Both the position numbers and the translations under genes were made by a program. Shown one piece after another: positions 9,901 to 17,368 of a stretch of DNA of 64,000 bases. The first letter of the stretch is position 1. Each line of letters opens with the position of its first letter. A model generated the notes under the pieces. That model ran no database searches, had not been told where the DNA came from, and saw nothing but the letters and a program-made list of their open reading frames with translations. The DNA is taken from the IMG/VR virus record IMGVR_UViG_3300042509_002293, positions 32,080-96,079 of that record, one strand, 5' to 3'. The stretch comes from a virus.

Positions 9901-12900
9901 CAGCCGCCCCCTCCGCCGCTGGGGGATCCTCCGCCCGGATCTATAGTCGTGCCTCGCGGAGTTTATGCCGGTTCGAGTCAGATATTCGACGTCCCAAACA
10001 AGAACGACCGTGTCGTCGTGCCCGTCGACTACTCCGACCGAGAGAGTATTTTCGGGGTTAAAAAGAGCAGCTATCCCGTCGCCGAGACTTTATTCGGCAG
10101 CCACTTCAGCGTGCCCGACCTGCCAGCCGGCTTCTACGGCGTCCTCGATTCGCCGGGATACGTCCGCGACATCATCCAGACGAGCCCGTGGGGATTCCAC
10201 GCCATAGGTCAGGATGGAGGCAAGTGGATCGTCGGATCCGGCCCCGGGCCGGGGAGGTTCTGGCCCGTCCAGCGAAAGACAATTTTCGCACCTGAGGGCG
10301 CGGTGAGCGTGTCACGGACGTGGTCTCTGGAGGACAAGCAGGCCAAGTTGCAGCTTATTGTCAACAATGAGGTCTGCCGCGAGCAGCAGATTCAATGGAA
10401 GGCCCTCAAGGCTGAGGAGAACAACGAAGACGTTCAGTTTTCGTGGAGGGACTTCGGGGATGTTGTGGCAGACTCACCCCAGGAGCTTGCGCTCTTGTTC
10501 CCCGCATATCCGGCCGGCTTTCGCCCAGGCGGGCTCGTCAAGCTGCGGATCTCTGGCGGCAGTAAGGTGACGATCTGGCCCGCCTCGTCGGGAACGCCCA
10601 GCGTCGCGACCTACGACTACGAGTCGTGTCCCAATAAGTATTTTGAATGGAAAAGATTTTACAGAGATGGGGAGAACAAAAATCCAGTCGGAGCGGGCGG
10701 CGTTACGCTCTTGCCCCTCGCCATTCCCACGGCCGAGATCCCCGAGGGCGGTGTGATCCTTAGGGCAGTCGCCGGGAGGATTCCGGGCGAATACTACGAG
10801 CCCACCTGCGAAGGCGAGGACACGGGCCCCGGAAGCACTTTTTGGGAAGGCCCAACCGCGACCACGATAGGCCACTTTTACACGCCCAAGTCCCACACCT
10901 GGAGCACGTCCTTCTGGTGGGAACATCACGATGCACCGATTTACGAGATACCAACGGAGGTGGACCTTCCCTCCATCAACTACCTCGGGGCTTACGCCGG
11001 CGGCCTCTACCTCACGCAGCCTCTTGCGATTGGCCAGATGGGTTACCTTGGCCAGATCGGTTATGTGAACGGCGACGGAATCTATGTTTCCCAGCCCTGG
11101 ACTTCGCCGGCCCTGCCGAAAGATGTTGTGCTGTCTTCGCTTATTGAAACAAAAACCTACGTCACGCAACTTCCGACGGTGGTGTTGGTTTCTCCTTCTG
11201 GGGCTACGGTGACTGGACAGTGGGTCGCTCGCCCCACCTCCGGAAGCGGCATCGCGCCGTACAAAATCTCGAACGTCGTGGATGCGGCCGGGAAGTCGTT
11301 GTCGACTCAAGTCCAAAACGGAAGTACCAGCCTTGCCGTCACGAGCCAGGGCTCGACTGTCCTTTTGGGCAGCGGCCAGGAGGTCCCGTCCGCATACCAG
11401 CGAAGCTTCCAGAAGCTCGGCCGATCGTTCGGCTTATCGGGCGGGTCGATTTACACAACCGAGTCCATTCGACCCAGAGCCACGCAGAACGTGGCCGTGC
11501 AGGTCGTCAATCCTGGGTACGGATACACGGACGTCCCGGAGGTGCGTGCCAGCCACCAGCCGGACTCCAGCATCGCGAGGGTCACTCCGCAGTTCTCCGG
11601 GTCCGTCGTCTCCGTCGGCGTGATCAAGGGCGGCTCTGGATTTCAGTTCCCGCCCAGGGTGGCGTTCGCGAACGGGTTCGCCTCGGCCGAGGCCGTGATC
11701 GAGGGCCCAATCGGTCGCGTCGTAGTCGTGAACCGTGGGGCCGGCTACCTCTCGCCGCCGCTTGTTTATTTCGATGGCCCCGGAATCCCCGCGAAGGCAG
11801 TCGCAGTCCTTGGCCCCGGTGGCTCCGTTCAGTCGGTCACGATCATCGACGGAGGCAGGTATCGACAGCCTCCAGTAGTTCAACTGATTCCTACCAACTT
11901 TTGGGGCGAAGGTGCGATCGGGGCAGCGGCGGAGGCACATATCGACGGGCGGGTGCTGTACGCGACCGTGTCCAGCGGAGGCCAGTACGACAGCCCGCCT
12001 CTGGTTTTTGCCGTTCGTCAGATTCCCCTCACTGAGACGTCCTTCACGGACGACGACCAAGACTACCGGGACTACAGAAACGGCCTGATCACGCTCCAGG
12101 AGTACCACGCAAGGCCCGGCGTATGCGTTCTTGAGGCCAGGGTCGAGGGGACGGTGACAGACATCGACGTCAACTCCGGCGGAAATTGGTACAGCGATTG
12201 GTACTGGAACGACACGGCGAAGGTCGAGAACTCACCGACTACCGAGGGCCTCGCGATCCACCCCCTCGTCTGCGACGATCCGTACAAGTCTTCCTTGCTT
12301 CCCCTGGGCACGCTCTCGGCCAACTTTCCGTACCCTGGCGGACCAGTCAGCAAGGGCAACATCTATTCCGGCAGGGTGTACCGCAGGAGACCCGAGTTTC
12401 CGCTCGTCAACTCGCAGACGTTCTTCGTCGAGATGGTGAATTGCGCCAGGAATCGTGCCCGGGGGCTGCGGTCCCAGGTTCCCGTCTCGCCGTGGCAATG
12501 GGTCAACGGGAGCATTCACGTCAAGGACATCTCCGGCAAGAGCCTCAAGACTGCGGTGTCGCACACCGAGATCACACTCCCGGGCGGGTCAAAGGCCAAG
12601 CTCAGCGACATCCCCATGACCCAGCGGTGGTACAAGCTCTTGGACGTCCTCGGAACCGGTGCCGAGATTAGTGAGTCCGGTCGCATTCTTTCGATCTCCG
12701 CGCAGGGGGGAGGCTACACTGACGCCGTCTGCTTGCAGCTTGTGTCCGCAAGGCCTCCGGCCTACGGCGCCTATGCAACGACTGAGGTGGACAGTTCTGG
12801 CTCTGTTTCTGGGGTATCGCTCGATTCCGGCGGTTTCGGATACCTCAATCCGGTCGCCTTCGTGTACGGCGGCAGGCGAATGCCGGGTGTTCCGTATCGG

Positions 12901-13497
12901 CAGGCAAAGCTGGGCATCGTCATGGCTGGCGGGTCGATGCCCAGGTCGATTGCTGGAGTCGTCGTCCTGGACGGAGGCTCCGGGTACGATCCTCGCGATC
13001 CCCCGAGTGTTCAGATCACCGAAGGCACCGAGAACATTGTCGACACCGAACTCGGCGAAGCCATCAACAAGGCACTCAGGGCAATCCCTTTCTCGTCCCT
13101 GATGGACTGGACTTCTGCCGTGGCCGAGTACGCTCGGGCCCCAGGAGACGCCCCGCCAGGGTACGTCGGTGAGCTTTCAAGTGCGTTCCGTTCGTGCGAG
13201 TCCGCGACCTCGTTCTCCGAAAGGCTCCAAGTCGCAACGCTCGGCGACCTCAAGATCGACACGTTTGCTTTCTTTGAGAGCATCCACTCAGTCAACACGC
13301 TGACCGGTCGCCCATACAACTTTGCCAGCTACAGTTCCCCACCCTCGCTGAGCGTCATCGGGGGCTGCTACACGCCCGCTGTTGTCTCGGCCACGCTCGC
13401 ATCGTGGTCGGCCGTGGAGATGGTCGACGATTATGCTCCTTCCGGCTGGTACAACCCGTGGAACGAATCGTATTTTGTCGCGAAAAGGGTGTCCTGA
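6997..13497 (+). CDS. Giant fibre/adhesin-like protein with RCC1-type and GGSGY repeats (2166 aa)
   Basis: The GTG at 6997 is chosen because a GGAG lies eight bases upstream and the preceding gene ends at 6994; upstream in-frame codons overlap that gene. The N-terminal ~170 residues carry RCC1-like beta-propeller motifs (YTWGEG, LWAWGDG, HTVAVTTDGDVYTWGG). The remainder contains at least a dozen repeats built around a glycine-rich GGSGY-type turn followed by a PP-x-V strand, for example IDGGSGYTCPSG, IKGGSGFQFPP and VLDGGSGYDP, with a proline-rich linker near residue 970. Such repeats are common in large phage tip or fibre proteins and suggest an elongated beta structure contacting the cell surface. 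Receptor binding is inferred. The stop overlaps the next start. Confidence 0.75.
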   Translation: MGSPDRGCHSPRAYTWGEGASASSTYGRYRGSWPYRQGSYLPGFFGDFRDPPIAGDCQIPPSMQGDWIDFSSTGWTSYAIDSSGQLWAWGDGPLGDGTLYGSMHPIRIPGGPWKSVSTCGPHTVAVTTDGDVYTWGGNSYGELGNGTARAPESWSPRLMLNSSIEYVRTGPGTEFNPSFNLNSPQIVKANQDDPGGGAILRVNREFFIERFTNISASGISFGELFSLPVLSVEGSPVIEPAELAPNVSLRVLRVEVVSGGQGYENGAAVVFSPNAAGIAATGRVVVYGGAVLYVLVDYREEPVLYDKMPTATIVGSGGGAVVQVVATGRMTGIDLRSKGRYQASGLSVAWKLLGRDHSTVVSQGDTSGAFLPFVVARITGIDVIDGGSGYTCPSGLPLKVHCSGVEVGECVLSPSGVASVTPSTVQAADRSLGELSPFSVGIYQSGASLTYKYPPKGAELRFTGSGLAVPLEISLSSAPFATSLDAEAVNYPDEKSKASVNKVFVVHSKGSFSIDVAGRNVREESKVEIWVPYEGEPNPEVPKAYLTFQDGYPEIELVVWFDYPQWSARLTESIYGVTSRPYVVVRQSEEQYGPGTRPSTVLPLPVAAVDPTGFPSAIPHAPYNRPLNPSRGGLLLWGQRAYDQRPLTGGQCFWLGPGITVSDYATSEGDRCYEVVDNVYGGDVLGLVRGVPATLTGAEARTHHQTSRLLTGYGVTVYTYLGGQRYSWPDFQTQSVYPERRSVISNLGESWEGPPTLPPQVTAVYDDAGTYGDRVSIACSVGTQGRSVGLSFSISDPGSGYREEPSVVFTTLALSPTRISSISGVDKAVAVYGRTTLLKDGVLYWCGAEHIGYSNGTVASLISTTPTRQGYSLRVYSNGLLGGMPWNLIDYWAPNPPDETYILNMLTQAFLPQARTSGCDATPRQGDGHSDSYVSPGPVDVGPPSPLTGVPIFWPPEGYVPPPPPTGWQPPPPPLGDPPPGSIVVPRGVYAGSSQIFDVPNKNDRVVVPVDYSDRESIFGVKKSSYPVAETLFGSHFSVPDLPAGFYGVLDSPGYVRDIIQTSPWGFHAIGQDGGKWIVGSGPGPGRFWPVQRKTIFAPEGAVSVSRTWSLEDKQAKLQLIVNNEVCREQQIQWKALKAEENNEDVQFSWRDFGDVVADSPQELALLFPAYPAGFRPGGLVKLRISGGSKVTIWPASSGTPSVATYDYESCPNKYFEWKRFYRDGENKNPVGAGGVTLLPLAIPTAEIPEGGVILRAVAGRIPGEYYEPTCEGEDTGPGSTFWEGPTATTIGHFYTPKSHTWSTSFWWEHHDAPIYEIPTEVDLPSINYLGAYAGGLYLTQPLAIGQMGYLGQIGYVNGDGIYVSQPWTSPALPKDVVLSSLIETKTYVTQLPTVVLVSPSGATVTGQWVARPTSGSGIAPYKISNVVDAAGKSLSTQVQNGSTSLAVTSQGSTVLLGSGQEVPSAYQRSFQKLGRSFGLSGGSIYTTESIRPRATQNVAVQVVNPGYGYTDVPEVRASHQPDSSIARVTPQFSGSVVSVGVIKGGSGFQFPPRVAFANGFASAEAVIEGPIGRVVVVNRGAGYLSPPLVYFDGPGIPAKAVAVLGPGGSVQSVTIIDGGRYRQPPVVQLIPTNFWGEGAIGAAAEAHIDGRVLYATVSSGGQYDSPPLVFAVRQIPLTETSFTDDDQDYRDYRNGLITLQEYHARPGVCVLEARVEGTVTDIDVNSGGNWYSDWYWNDTAKVENSPTTEGLAIHPLVCDDPYKSSLLPLGTLSANFPYPGGPVSKGNIYSGRVYRRRPEFPLVNSQTFFVEMVNCARNRARGLRSQVPVSPWQWVNGSIHVKDISGKSLKTAVSHTEITLPGGSKAKLSDIPMTQRWYKLLDVLGTGAEISESGRILSISAQGGGYTDAVCLQLVSARPPAYGAYATTEVDSSGSVSGVSLDSGGFGYLNPVAFVYGGRRMPGVPYRQAKLGIVMAGGSMPRSIAGVVVLDGGSGYDPRDPPSVQITEGTENIVDTELGEAINKALRAIPFSSLMDWTSAVAEYARAPGDAPPGYVGELSSAFRSCESATSFSERLQVATLGDLKIDTFAFFESIHSVNTLTGRPYNFASYSSPPSLSVIGGCYTPAVVSATLASWSAVEMVDDYAPSGWYNPWNESYFVAKRVS

Positions 13498-13772
13498 TGC
13501 ACGACCACCACTTCCACATCGGGCTGAACAACGAAAAGTGGCTCTGGCGGTACTCGCCCCTCAAGGGCGGCGCCGACGGGTGGACCGAGTACGCCAAGCG
13601 TAAGGTCCTCATCCACTCGAAGCTCAAGGGCCGCCAACGCCTCGAATGCGAACTCCACGAAGGGCTCCATGCAACTCTCGGTCCAACCGTCAGCGAGTCT
13701 TGCGTCGAGCAGGCCGCCAAGGACCTCGCCAAGATCCTCCACTCGCTCGGATACAGGCTGCATGAGTCTTAG
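13497..13772 (+). CDS. Small HExxH protein, putative metallopeptidase (91 aa)
   Basis: Starts in a TGATG overlap with the giant fibre gene. A histidine-rich N-terminus (MHDHHFHIG) is followed by a central HEGLH at residues 54-58, preceded by a hydrophobic/acidic helix (RLECELHEGLHATLG) and followed by a helix ending in SLGYRL. HExxH with this spacing is a zinc-binding signature, and the pattern resembles very small SprT/zincin-like proteins encoded by phages. The third zinc ligand cannot be assigned. The substrate is unknown; maturation of a neighbouring tail protein or an anti-host role are both possible. Confidence 0.6.
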   Translation: MHDHHFHIGLNNEKWLWRYSPLKGGADGWTEYAKRKVLIHSKLKGRQRLECELHEGLHATLGPTVSESCVEQAAKDLAKILHSLGYRLHES

Positions 13773-13830
13773 TCTGGAAAAGATAACCCCGCCCTGCTAC
13801 AGTGGTCTCACCCAGTCACGGAGGCGAGGC

Positions 13831-14328
13831 ATGCGAGACGGCGACGAGTTCCTGGAGGAACTGAAGGAGGAGTTGGTCCGCGAGGACCTCCGCCCCGGGA
13901 TCTTTGACCTGAACCCGAAGGACGCCGTGGGGGCCACGAAGCTCCCGCTCCACCTCTGGCCGATGACGGCCACGGCGATGGGCTCGATCGCGATGCTCAA
14001 CGGGGCCCTGAAGTACGGACGATCCAACTGGAGGGTCGCCGGAGTCCGGGCAAGCATCTACGTCGACGCCTGCCAGCGTCACCTCGCCGCGTGGTTCGAG
14101 GGCCACGAGGCCGACGAGGAGGGCGTCCCCCACCTCGCCAGCGCCCTGGCCTGCATCGCGATCGTGATCGACGCCCAGGCCGCCGGAAAGCTTCGCGATG
14201 ACCGACAGGTCCAGGGCGGGTATCGCGAACTCGTGGCGTCCCTGACTCCGCACGTCTCGCGGCTCAAGGAACGACACGAAGCTCGCGGCCCGCGACACTG
14301 GACCATCGCTGACAACAGCCAGCCGTGA
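13831..14328 (+). CDS. dATP/dGTP diphosphohydrolase-like protein (DUF5664-type, 165 aa)
   Basis: The ATG at 13831 is preceded by GGAGGCGAGG and clears the upstream gene. Residues ~30-115 show the family pattern: KLPLHLWP, then ALKYGRSNW, a histidine in CQRHLAAWFEGHEAD, and VPHLASALACIAIVI. Proteins with this domain occur in many phages and are thought to hydrolyse purine deoxynucleotides, shifting the dNTP pool; some partner with modified-purine synthesis, but no PurZ or modified-base polymerase is visible here. The gene faces the convergent integrase gene 21 bases away. Family assignment is from motif memory; activity is inferred. Confidence 0.75.
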   Translation: MRDGDEFLEELKEELVREDLRPGIFDLNPKDAVGATKLPLHLWPMTATAMGSIAMLNGALKYGRSNWRVAGVRASIYVDACQRHLAAWFEGHEADEEGVPHLASALACIAIVIDAQAAGKLRDDRQVQGGYRELVASLTPHVSRLKERHEARGPRHWTIADNSQP

Positions 14329-14349
14329 GAGGCGGCCACTCGCCCTCGC

Positions 14350-15255
14350 CTACCCCGAGTGGTCGCCCCCGGCTGGCCTGTTGTCGCGGTGAAGCGACGG
14401 CAGGACGTGGCAGGGCGGAGTTCCCAGGTCTGCATAGCGAGGATCTAGGTATGCCCTCGTGACGCGTGGGCTACTGTGATCAAGCAGGAGGGTGGCATTG
14501 CCTCCCCGGGCAGCGAAGTGTGACGCCGCGCAGCGTCTCAGTTGATGAAATTTCGCTCGCCGACCTCCGGGAAGTCCGGCCGCCTGGACGATATCGCCGA
14601 ACCGCTTCCAGATGTGCGCGTAGCAGCGGTCCCACTTGAAGATCAGGTCCGTCGGTGACTTCCCTCGGCACATCGCGTCGACGAGTTCGCACGTCTCGTC
14701 GGTGAGCGTGTAGAGCCGGTCCCGTTTCCCGCCCTTGCGGTGCTCGGCCTTCACGAGGAGCCTCGGGCTGCTCCAGTCCTCGACGCGAGCGGCGAAGATC
14801 GCGCCGCACCGTTCTGCGGTCTCGTAGAGCACACAGATCAGGGTCCGCCAAAAGAGCCCCGCCGGAATGCCGCTGATCCTCCCCGGCGTCGCCCCGGCGA
14901 CCAGGGCGAGATGCTGGAGTTCTGCGACGGACCAGCATGACGGAACCCGTTCGGGGAGACGGGCGGAGGGGGGCACGCACGGCGCGGTGGGGACGATGCC
15001 GCGATCACGAGCGAACCGCCAGAGCGAACACAACTGATTGCGTTCTTTCTCGCTCGTGTAGGGGCTCCTCTCCCTCGATCGCTTGTCGAGGAACCTCGAC
15101 AGCACGAGGTCGTCAAAGTCAGCCGTCGTCGCCGGCCTGCCGAGGAATTTGTCGAAAGTCCTCAGTGTGCAGTGGTAGAGCCGGGTGGTGTTCTCAGATC
15201 GGCCCCGCAGACGAAGCGGGCGGAAGTGTTCCTCGAATAACTCGTTGAGTTTCAT
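14350..15255 (-). CDS. int: Tyrosine recombinase / integrase (301 aa)
   Basis: Read on the - strand, with start ATG at 15255 chosen because GGAGG lies eight bases upstream; the open frame extends further upstream without support. An N-terminal SAM-like core-binding domain (ENTTRLYHCTLRTFDKFL) precedes the catalytic domain. The expected catalytic set is visible: Arg149 (ETAERCGAIF), Lys in EHRKGGKRD, the HQLRR box (His237, Arg240), His260 (LLDHSS) and Tyr269 (TRAYLDP). It should carry out site-specific integration or genome resolution. It is one of only two convincing - strand genes, consistent with a lysogeny island; no attachment core was identified with confidence. Confidence 0.93.
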   Translation of the reverse strand: MKLNELFEEHFRPLRLRGRSENTTRLYHCTLRTFDKFLGRPATTADFDDLVLSRFLDKRSRERSPYTSEKERNQLCSLWRFARDRGIVPTAPCVPPSARLPERVPSCWSVAELQHLALVAGATPGRISGIPAGLFWRTLICVLYETAERCGAIFAARVEDWSSPRLLVKAEHRKGGKRDRLYTLTDETCELVDAMCRGKSPTDLIFKWDRCYAHIWKRFGDIVQAAGLPGGRRAKFHQLRRCAASHFAARGGNATLLLDHSSPRVTRAYLDPRYADLGTPPCHVLPSLHRDNRPAGGDHSG

Positions 15256-15365
15256 TGTGCGTACCTCCAAAAGGAAAAGGGGGAGAATACGCGTCCTTGC
15301 GGTGAGAACATCCCTGCGTTGGGGGGCCCTGACCAAGCGTGCCGAGTGACGGTGCCGTTTTACCG

Positions 15366-15653
15366 CTACGACCGACACCCGCGACGGTCTCCTTTCACGG
15401 CTACTCGAATGTCTTCTCCGATCGCGAGCGCGGCGTACTCGATCGTGTTCATCGGCGGCTCGTCGCGGCTCCCGTCGAACATGAGAACGAGGTGATACGG
15501 GATCACCTCCCGGACGATCTTCCGCACAGCCTCGTTGCCGACGACGCGTCCAACTCTGGACTCGACGATCTCGGCGATTCGCTCGACGTCCTTGTCGAAG
15601 TCTCTGAGTGGATGCGTCTCGGTTTCTTTGACGTCATCCCAGAAGGGCTTCAT
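15366..15653 (-). CDS. Hypothetical protein next to integrase (95 aa)
   Basis: Transcribed in the same direction as the integrase and 110 bases upstream of it. The product has ordinary composition: an acidic helical N-terminus (MKPFWDDVKET), a conserved-looking helix (VERIAEIVESRVGRVVG) and a C-terminal segment IEYAALAIGEDIRVAV. A plus-strand frame over the same region looks like its shadow. A weak GAGG precedes the ATG at 15653. Position suggests a role in integration, excision or lysogeny control, but no DNA-binding motif is recognised. Confidence 0.65.
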   Translation of the reverse strand: MKPFWDDVKETETHPLRDFDKDVERIAEIVESRVGRVVGNEAVRKIVREVIPYHLVLMFDGSRDEPPMNTIEYAALAIGEDIRVAVKGDRRGCRS

Positions 15654-15745
15654 GGCAGAGCCTCACGCCTGAGTGTTTTTTGCGTCGAGAGAAGTTCCCG
15701 CCGCCGTCTCAATACTGGTGTCCCCGCCACTTGAATGTCAAGCCT

Positions 15746-15778
15746 GGGGGTTCCGGAAGGTCCGGAACCCCCGGTTTT
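15746..15778. terminator. Strong GC hairpin with T run in the divergent gap
   Basis: GGGGGTTCCGG and CCGGAACCCCC form a perfect 11-bp stem with a five-base loop, followed on the + strand by GGTTTT. It lies between the leftward integrase island and the rightward operon. It could stop rightward antisense transcription or act as an operator; the + orientation fits a rho-independent terminator. Confidence 0.6.
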
Positions 15779-15788
15779 AGCCCGGAAA

Positions 15789-15798
15789 GTACGGACAG
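15789..15798 (+). repeat. Dispersed motif site GTACGGACAG
   Basis: Copy of the dispersed one-way motif just upstream of the first regulator gene of the rightward operon, between the hairpin and the ribosome binding site. Confidence 0.5.
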
Positions 15799-15811
15799 AC
15801 GGAGGTTTCCC

Positions 15812-16255
15812 GTGCCAAAGGACAGAATCGTGTCGATCGGCGAGGCGGCGGCCCTCAGGGGGCTGACGGAGGAGGCCATCATCAAGGCGATTGCCTCCGG
15901 GAGGCTCTTCGTCCACCAGTTGTCCGGGAAGGGGTACATGCTCTCGGAGAGGCAGGTCCTCGGGCGGAGTTTCGACAAGCAGGAATTCCAGCGAATGTGC
16001 CGGCAGTACGTCTCGGTTCCCGAGGCCTGCAACATCGTCTGGAAGACCGACGCGGCCGTCATGCGGGACATCCGCAAGGGGAGGATCAAGGGATTCCGGC
16101 TCAACAGCCGGTGCTGGGCGGTCCTCAAGGCCAGCGCCGAGGACGAGTTCCGCGACTACCTGGAGAACGGGCGTCGCCGGGTCGGCCGGCCCAGGGCCGT
16201 CGGCGAGACCCGGTCCCCCCGGGACCTGAGACGGAAGATTTTGCGGAAACGCTGA
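15812..16255 (+). CDS. Helix-turn-helix DNA-binding protein with two HTH-like units (147 aa)
   Basis: The GTG at 15812 has GGAGG six bases upstream; the frame is open further left but without a site. Two similar excisionase/MerR-like helix-turn-helix units are visible: VSIGEAAALRGLTEEAIIKAI with a GRLFVHQL wing, and VSVPEACNIVWKTDAAVMRDI with a GRIKGFRL wing. The C-terminus is basic (GRPRAVGETRSPRD). As first gene of the rightward operon beside the integrase island, it is a good candidate for a lysis-lysogeny regulator or excisionase. Which motif it binds cannot be told from sequence. Confidence 0.7.
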   Translation: MPKDRIVSIGEAAALRGLTEEAIIKAIASGRLFVHQLSGKGYMLSERQVLGRSFDKQEFQRMCRQYVSVPEACNIVWKTDAAVMRDIRKGRIKGFRLNSRCWAVLKASAEDEFRDYLENGRRRVGRPRAVGETRSPRDLRRKILRKR

Positions 16256-16268
16256 TCTGGGGTACAAT
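16241..16268 (+). promoter_or_regulatory. Promoter TTGCGG-N16-TACAAT for a near-leaderless gene
   Basis: A sigma70-like promoter sits at the end of the preceding gene. The -10 ends eight bases before the GTG start at 16276, so transcription would begin at or next to the start codon. Confidence 0.55.
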
Positions 16269-16275
16269 CGGCACG

Positions 16276-16479
16276 GTGTTGCGAATACTGACCACTGTCG
16301 AGGCGGCGGCCGAACTCGGGACCAGTCCGTCGAGCATTTCTCGCGCCGCGAGGAGGGCCGACGTCGGGCTGCGTCGCGAGGACGGTCGCCTCGTCGGCAT
16401 CAGCCGCAGCGACATGGCGAAGATCAGGAAGCTGCTCCGGTACAAGGCCGGCAACCCCAACTTCGGAAAGAAGAAGTGA
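16276..16479 (+). CDS. Small helix-turn-helix protein (67 aa)
   Basis: The GTG at 16276 (or the TTG next to it) opens a small protein with an excisionase-like helix-turn-helix (TTVEAAAELGTSPSSISRAA) and a wing (GLRREDGRLVGI), ending in a lysine tail. There is no Shine-Dalgarno sequence; a good promoter ends eight bases before the start, suggesting a leaderless mRNA. The stop overlaps the next ATG. Probable regulator or recombination directionality factor; its target is unknown. Confidence 0.6.
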   Translation: MLRILTTVEAAAELGTSPSSISRAARRADVGLRREDGRLVGISRSDMAKIRKLLRYKAGNPNFGKKK

Positions 16480-17345
16480 TGCCGCACACCGTGTACTACA
16501 GCGACGACTTCTGCCGTGCCACCCACGCGTTCGACACGACAAGGAAGTCGAGGTGGGTCGCCGACTCGCTCCGCACTCGTCCGGTGGACGGGGTCTCGCT
16601 GGAGGCACCGGCTCCGGCTGCGGTCGCTGACGTCGAGGCCGTCCACGCCCCGGAGTACGTCGCGGCCATCCGGGACGGCGAGCCCGACGGCGTCGCCAGC
16701 AGCAGCGGGCTGGCATGGTGCGAGTCCATGCTCGGATCGGTTCTGGCAAGCACGGGAGGCATGGTCGCGGCGGTGACGCGGGCCGCCCGGAGCGGCGTCG
16801 CCGGCTCGCTGTCGTCCGGCATGCACCACGCCCGGCGGAGCCACGGTCTCGGATTCTGCACGTTCAATGGGCTCGTCGTCGCCGCGAGGGCAGCCGAGGC
16901 TCTGGGGTACGAGCGGATCCTGATTCTCGACCTCGACGCCCACGGTGGAGGCGGGACGGCTTCTCTTATTTCCGGAAATGTACGGATAAGCCACCTCGAC
17001 CTCGTCGTCGACCCGTTCGACGTTCACGAAGACTCGATCGACCTGTCCCGGAGAAGCCCGCTCGACTACCTGACCGTGCTCTCGGCCTCCCTGGAGGCCC
17101 TCCGCCCGGACTTCGTCATCTACAACGCCGGCATGGACGTCGCCGAGGGGGACTGCGGCCCCGGCGGCTTCGACTCGCGGATCATCGCCGCCCGCGAGGT
17201 GACGGTCTTCGAGTGGGCTCAGCGGATCGGGGTGCCCATCTGCTACGGACTCGCCGGCGGGTACGAGTCGCCGACCCGGTCGCGGGAGTCGCTCGTGGCT
17301 CACCATCGCTCGACCATCAGGGCCGCAGAGCGGATCTGCGGCTGA
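16479..17345 (+). CDS. Histone-deacetylase-fold amidohydrolase (288 aa)
   Basis: The sequence carries the arginase/deacetylase-fold landmarks of class II HDACs and acetylpolyamine amidohydrolases: the His-His pair in SSGMHHARRSHGLGFC (116-117), the zinc-binding DLDAHGGGGT (Asp153, His155), the second aspartate in YNAGMDVAEGD (Asp220) and the C-terminal GLAGGY (Tyr262). All catalytic positions appear intact. Length is shorter than the usual 340-380 residues, mainly through a reduced N-terminus. Substrates of the family are acetyl-lysine, acetylpolyamines or other amides; the phage substrate is unknown. A host-modifying or anti-defence role is inference. Translationally coupled to the upstream HTH gene. 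Confidence 0.88.
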   Translation: MPHTVYYSDDFCRATHAFDTTRKSRWVADSLRTRPVDGVSLEAPAPAAVADVEAVHAPEYVAAIRDGEPDGVASSSGLAWCESMLGSVLASTGGMVAAVTRAARSGVAGSLSSGMHHARRSHGLGFCTFNGLVVAARAAEALGYERILILDLDAHGGGGTASLISGNVRISHLDLVVDPFDVHEDSIDLSRRSPLDYLTVLSASLEALRPDFVIYNAGMDVAEGDCGPGGFDSRIIAAREVTVFEWAQRIGVPICYGLAGGYESPTRSRESLVAHHRSTIRAAERICG

Positions 17346-17368
17346 TCACCAAGGAAGGAGAGTTCGTC

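Noticed and set aside
15339-15734. Plus-strand frame opposite the small gene beside the integrase
   Set aside because: Arginine/leucine-rich antisense composition; the minus-strand frame has normal composition and matches the integrase direction.
15700-15741. Leftward promoter TTGACA with TATTGA for the integrase-side gene
   Set aside because: Spacing between the boxes is about 21 bases, too long for a standard promoter.
16125-17306. Long minus-strand frame opposite the deacetylase gene
   Set aside because: A high-GC shadow: rich in Arg, Pro and Gly with no motif, while the plus strand encodes a complete HDAC-fold active site.
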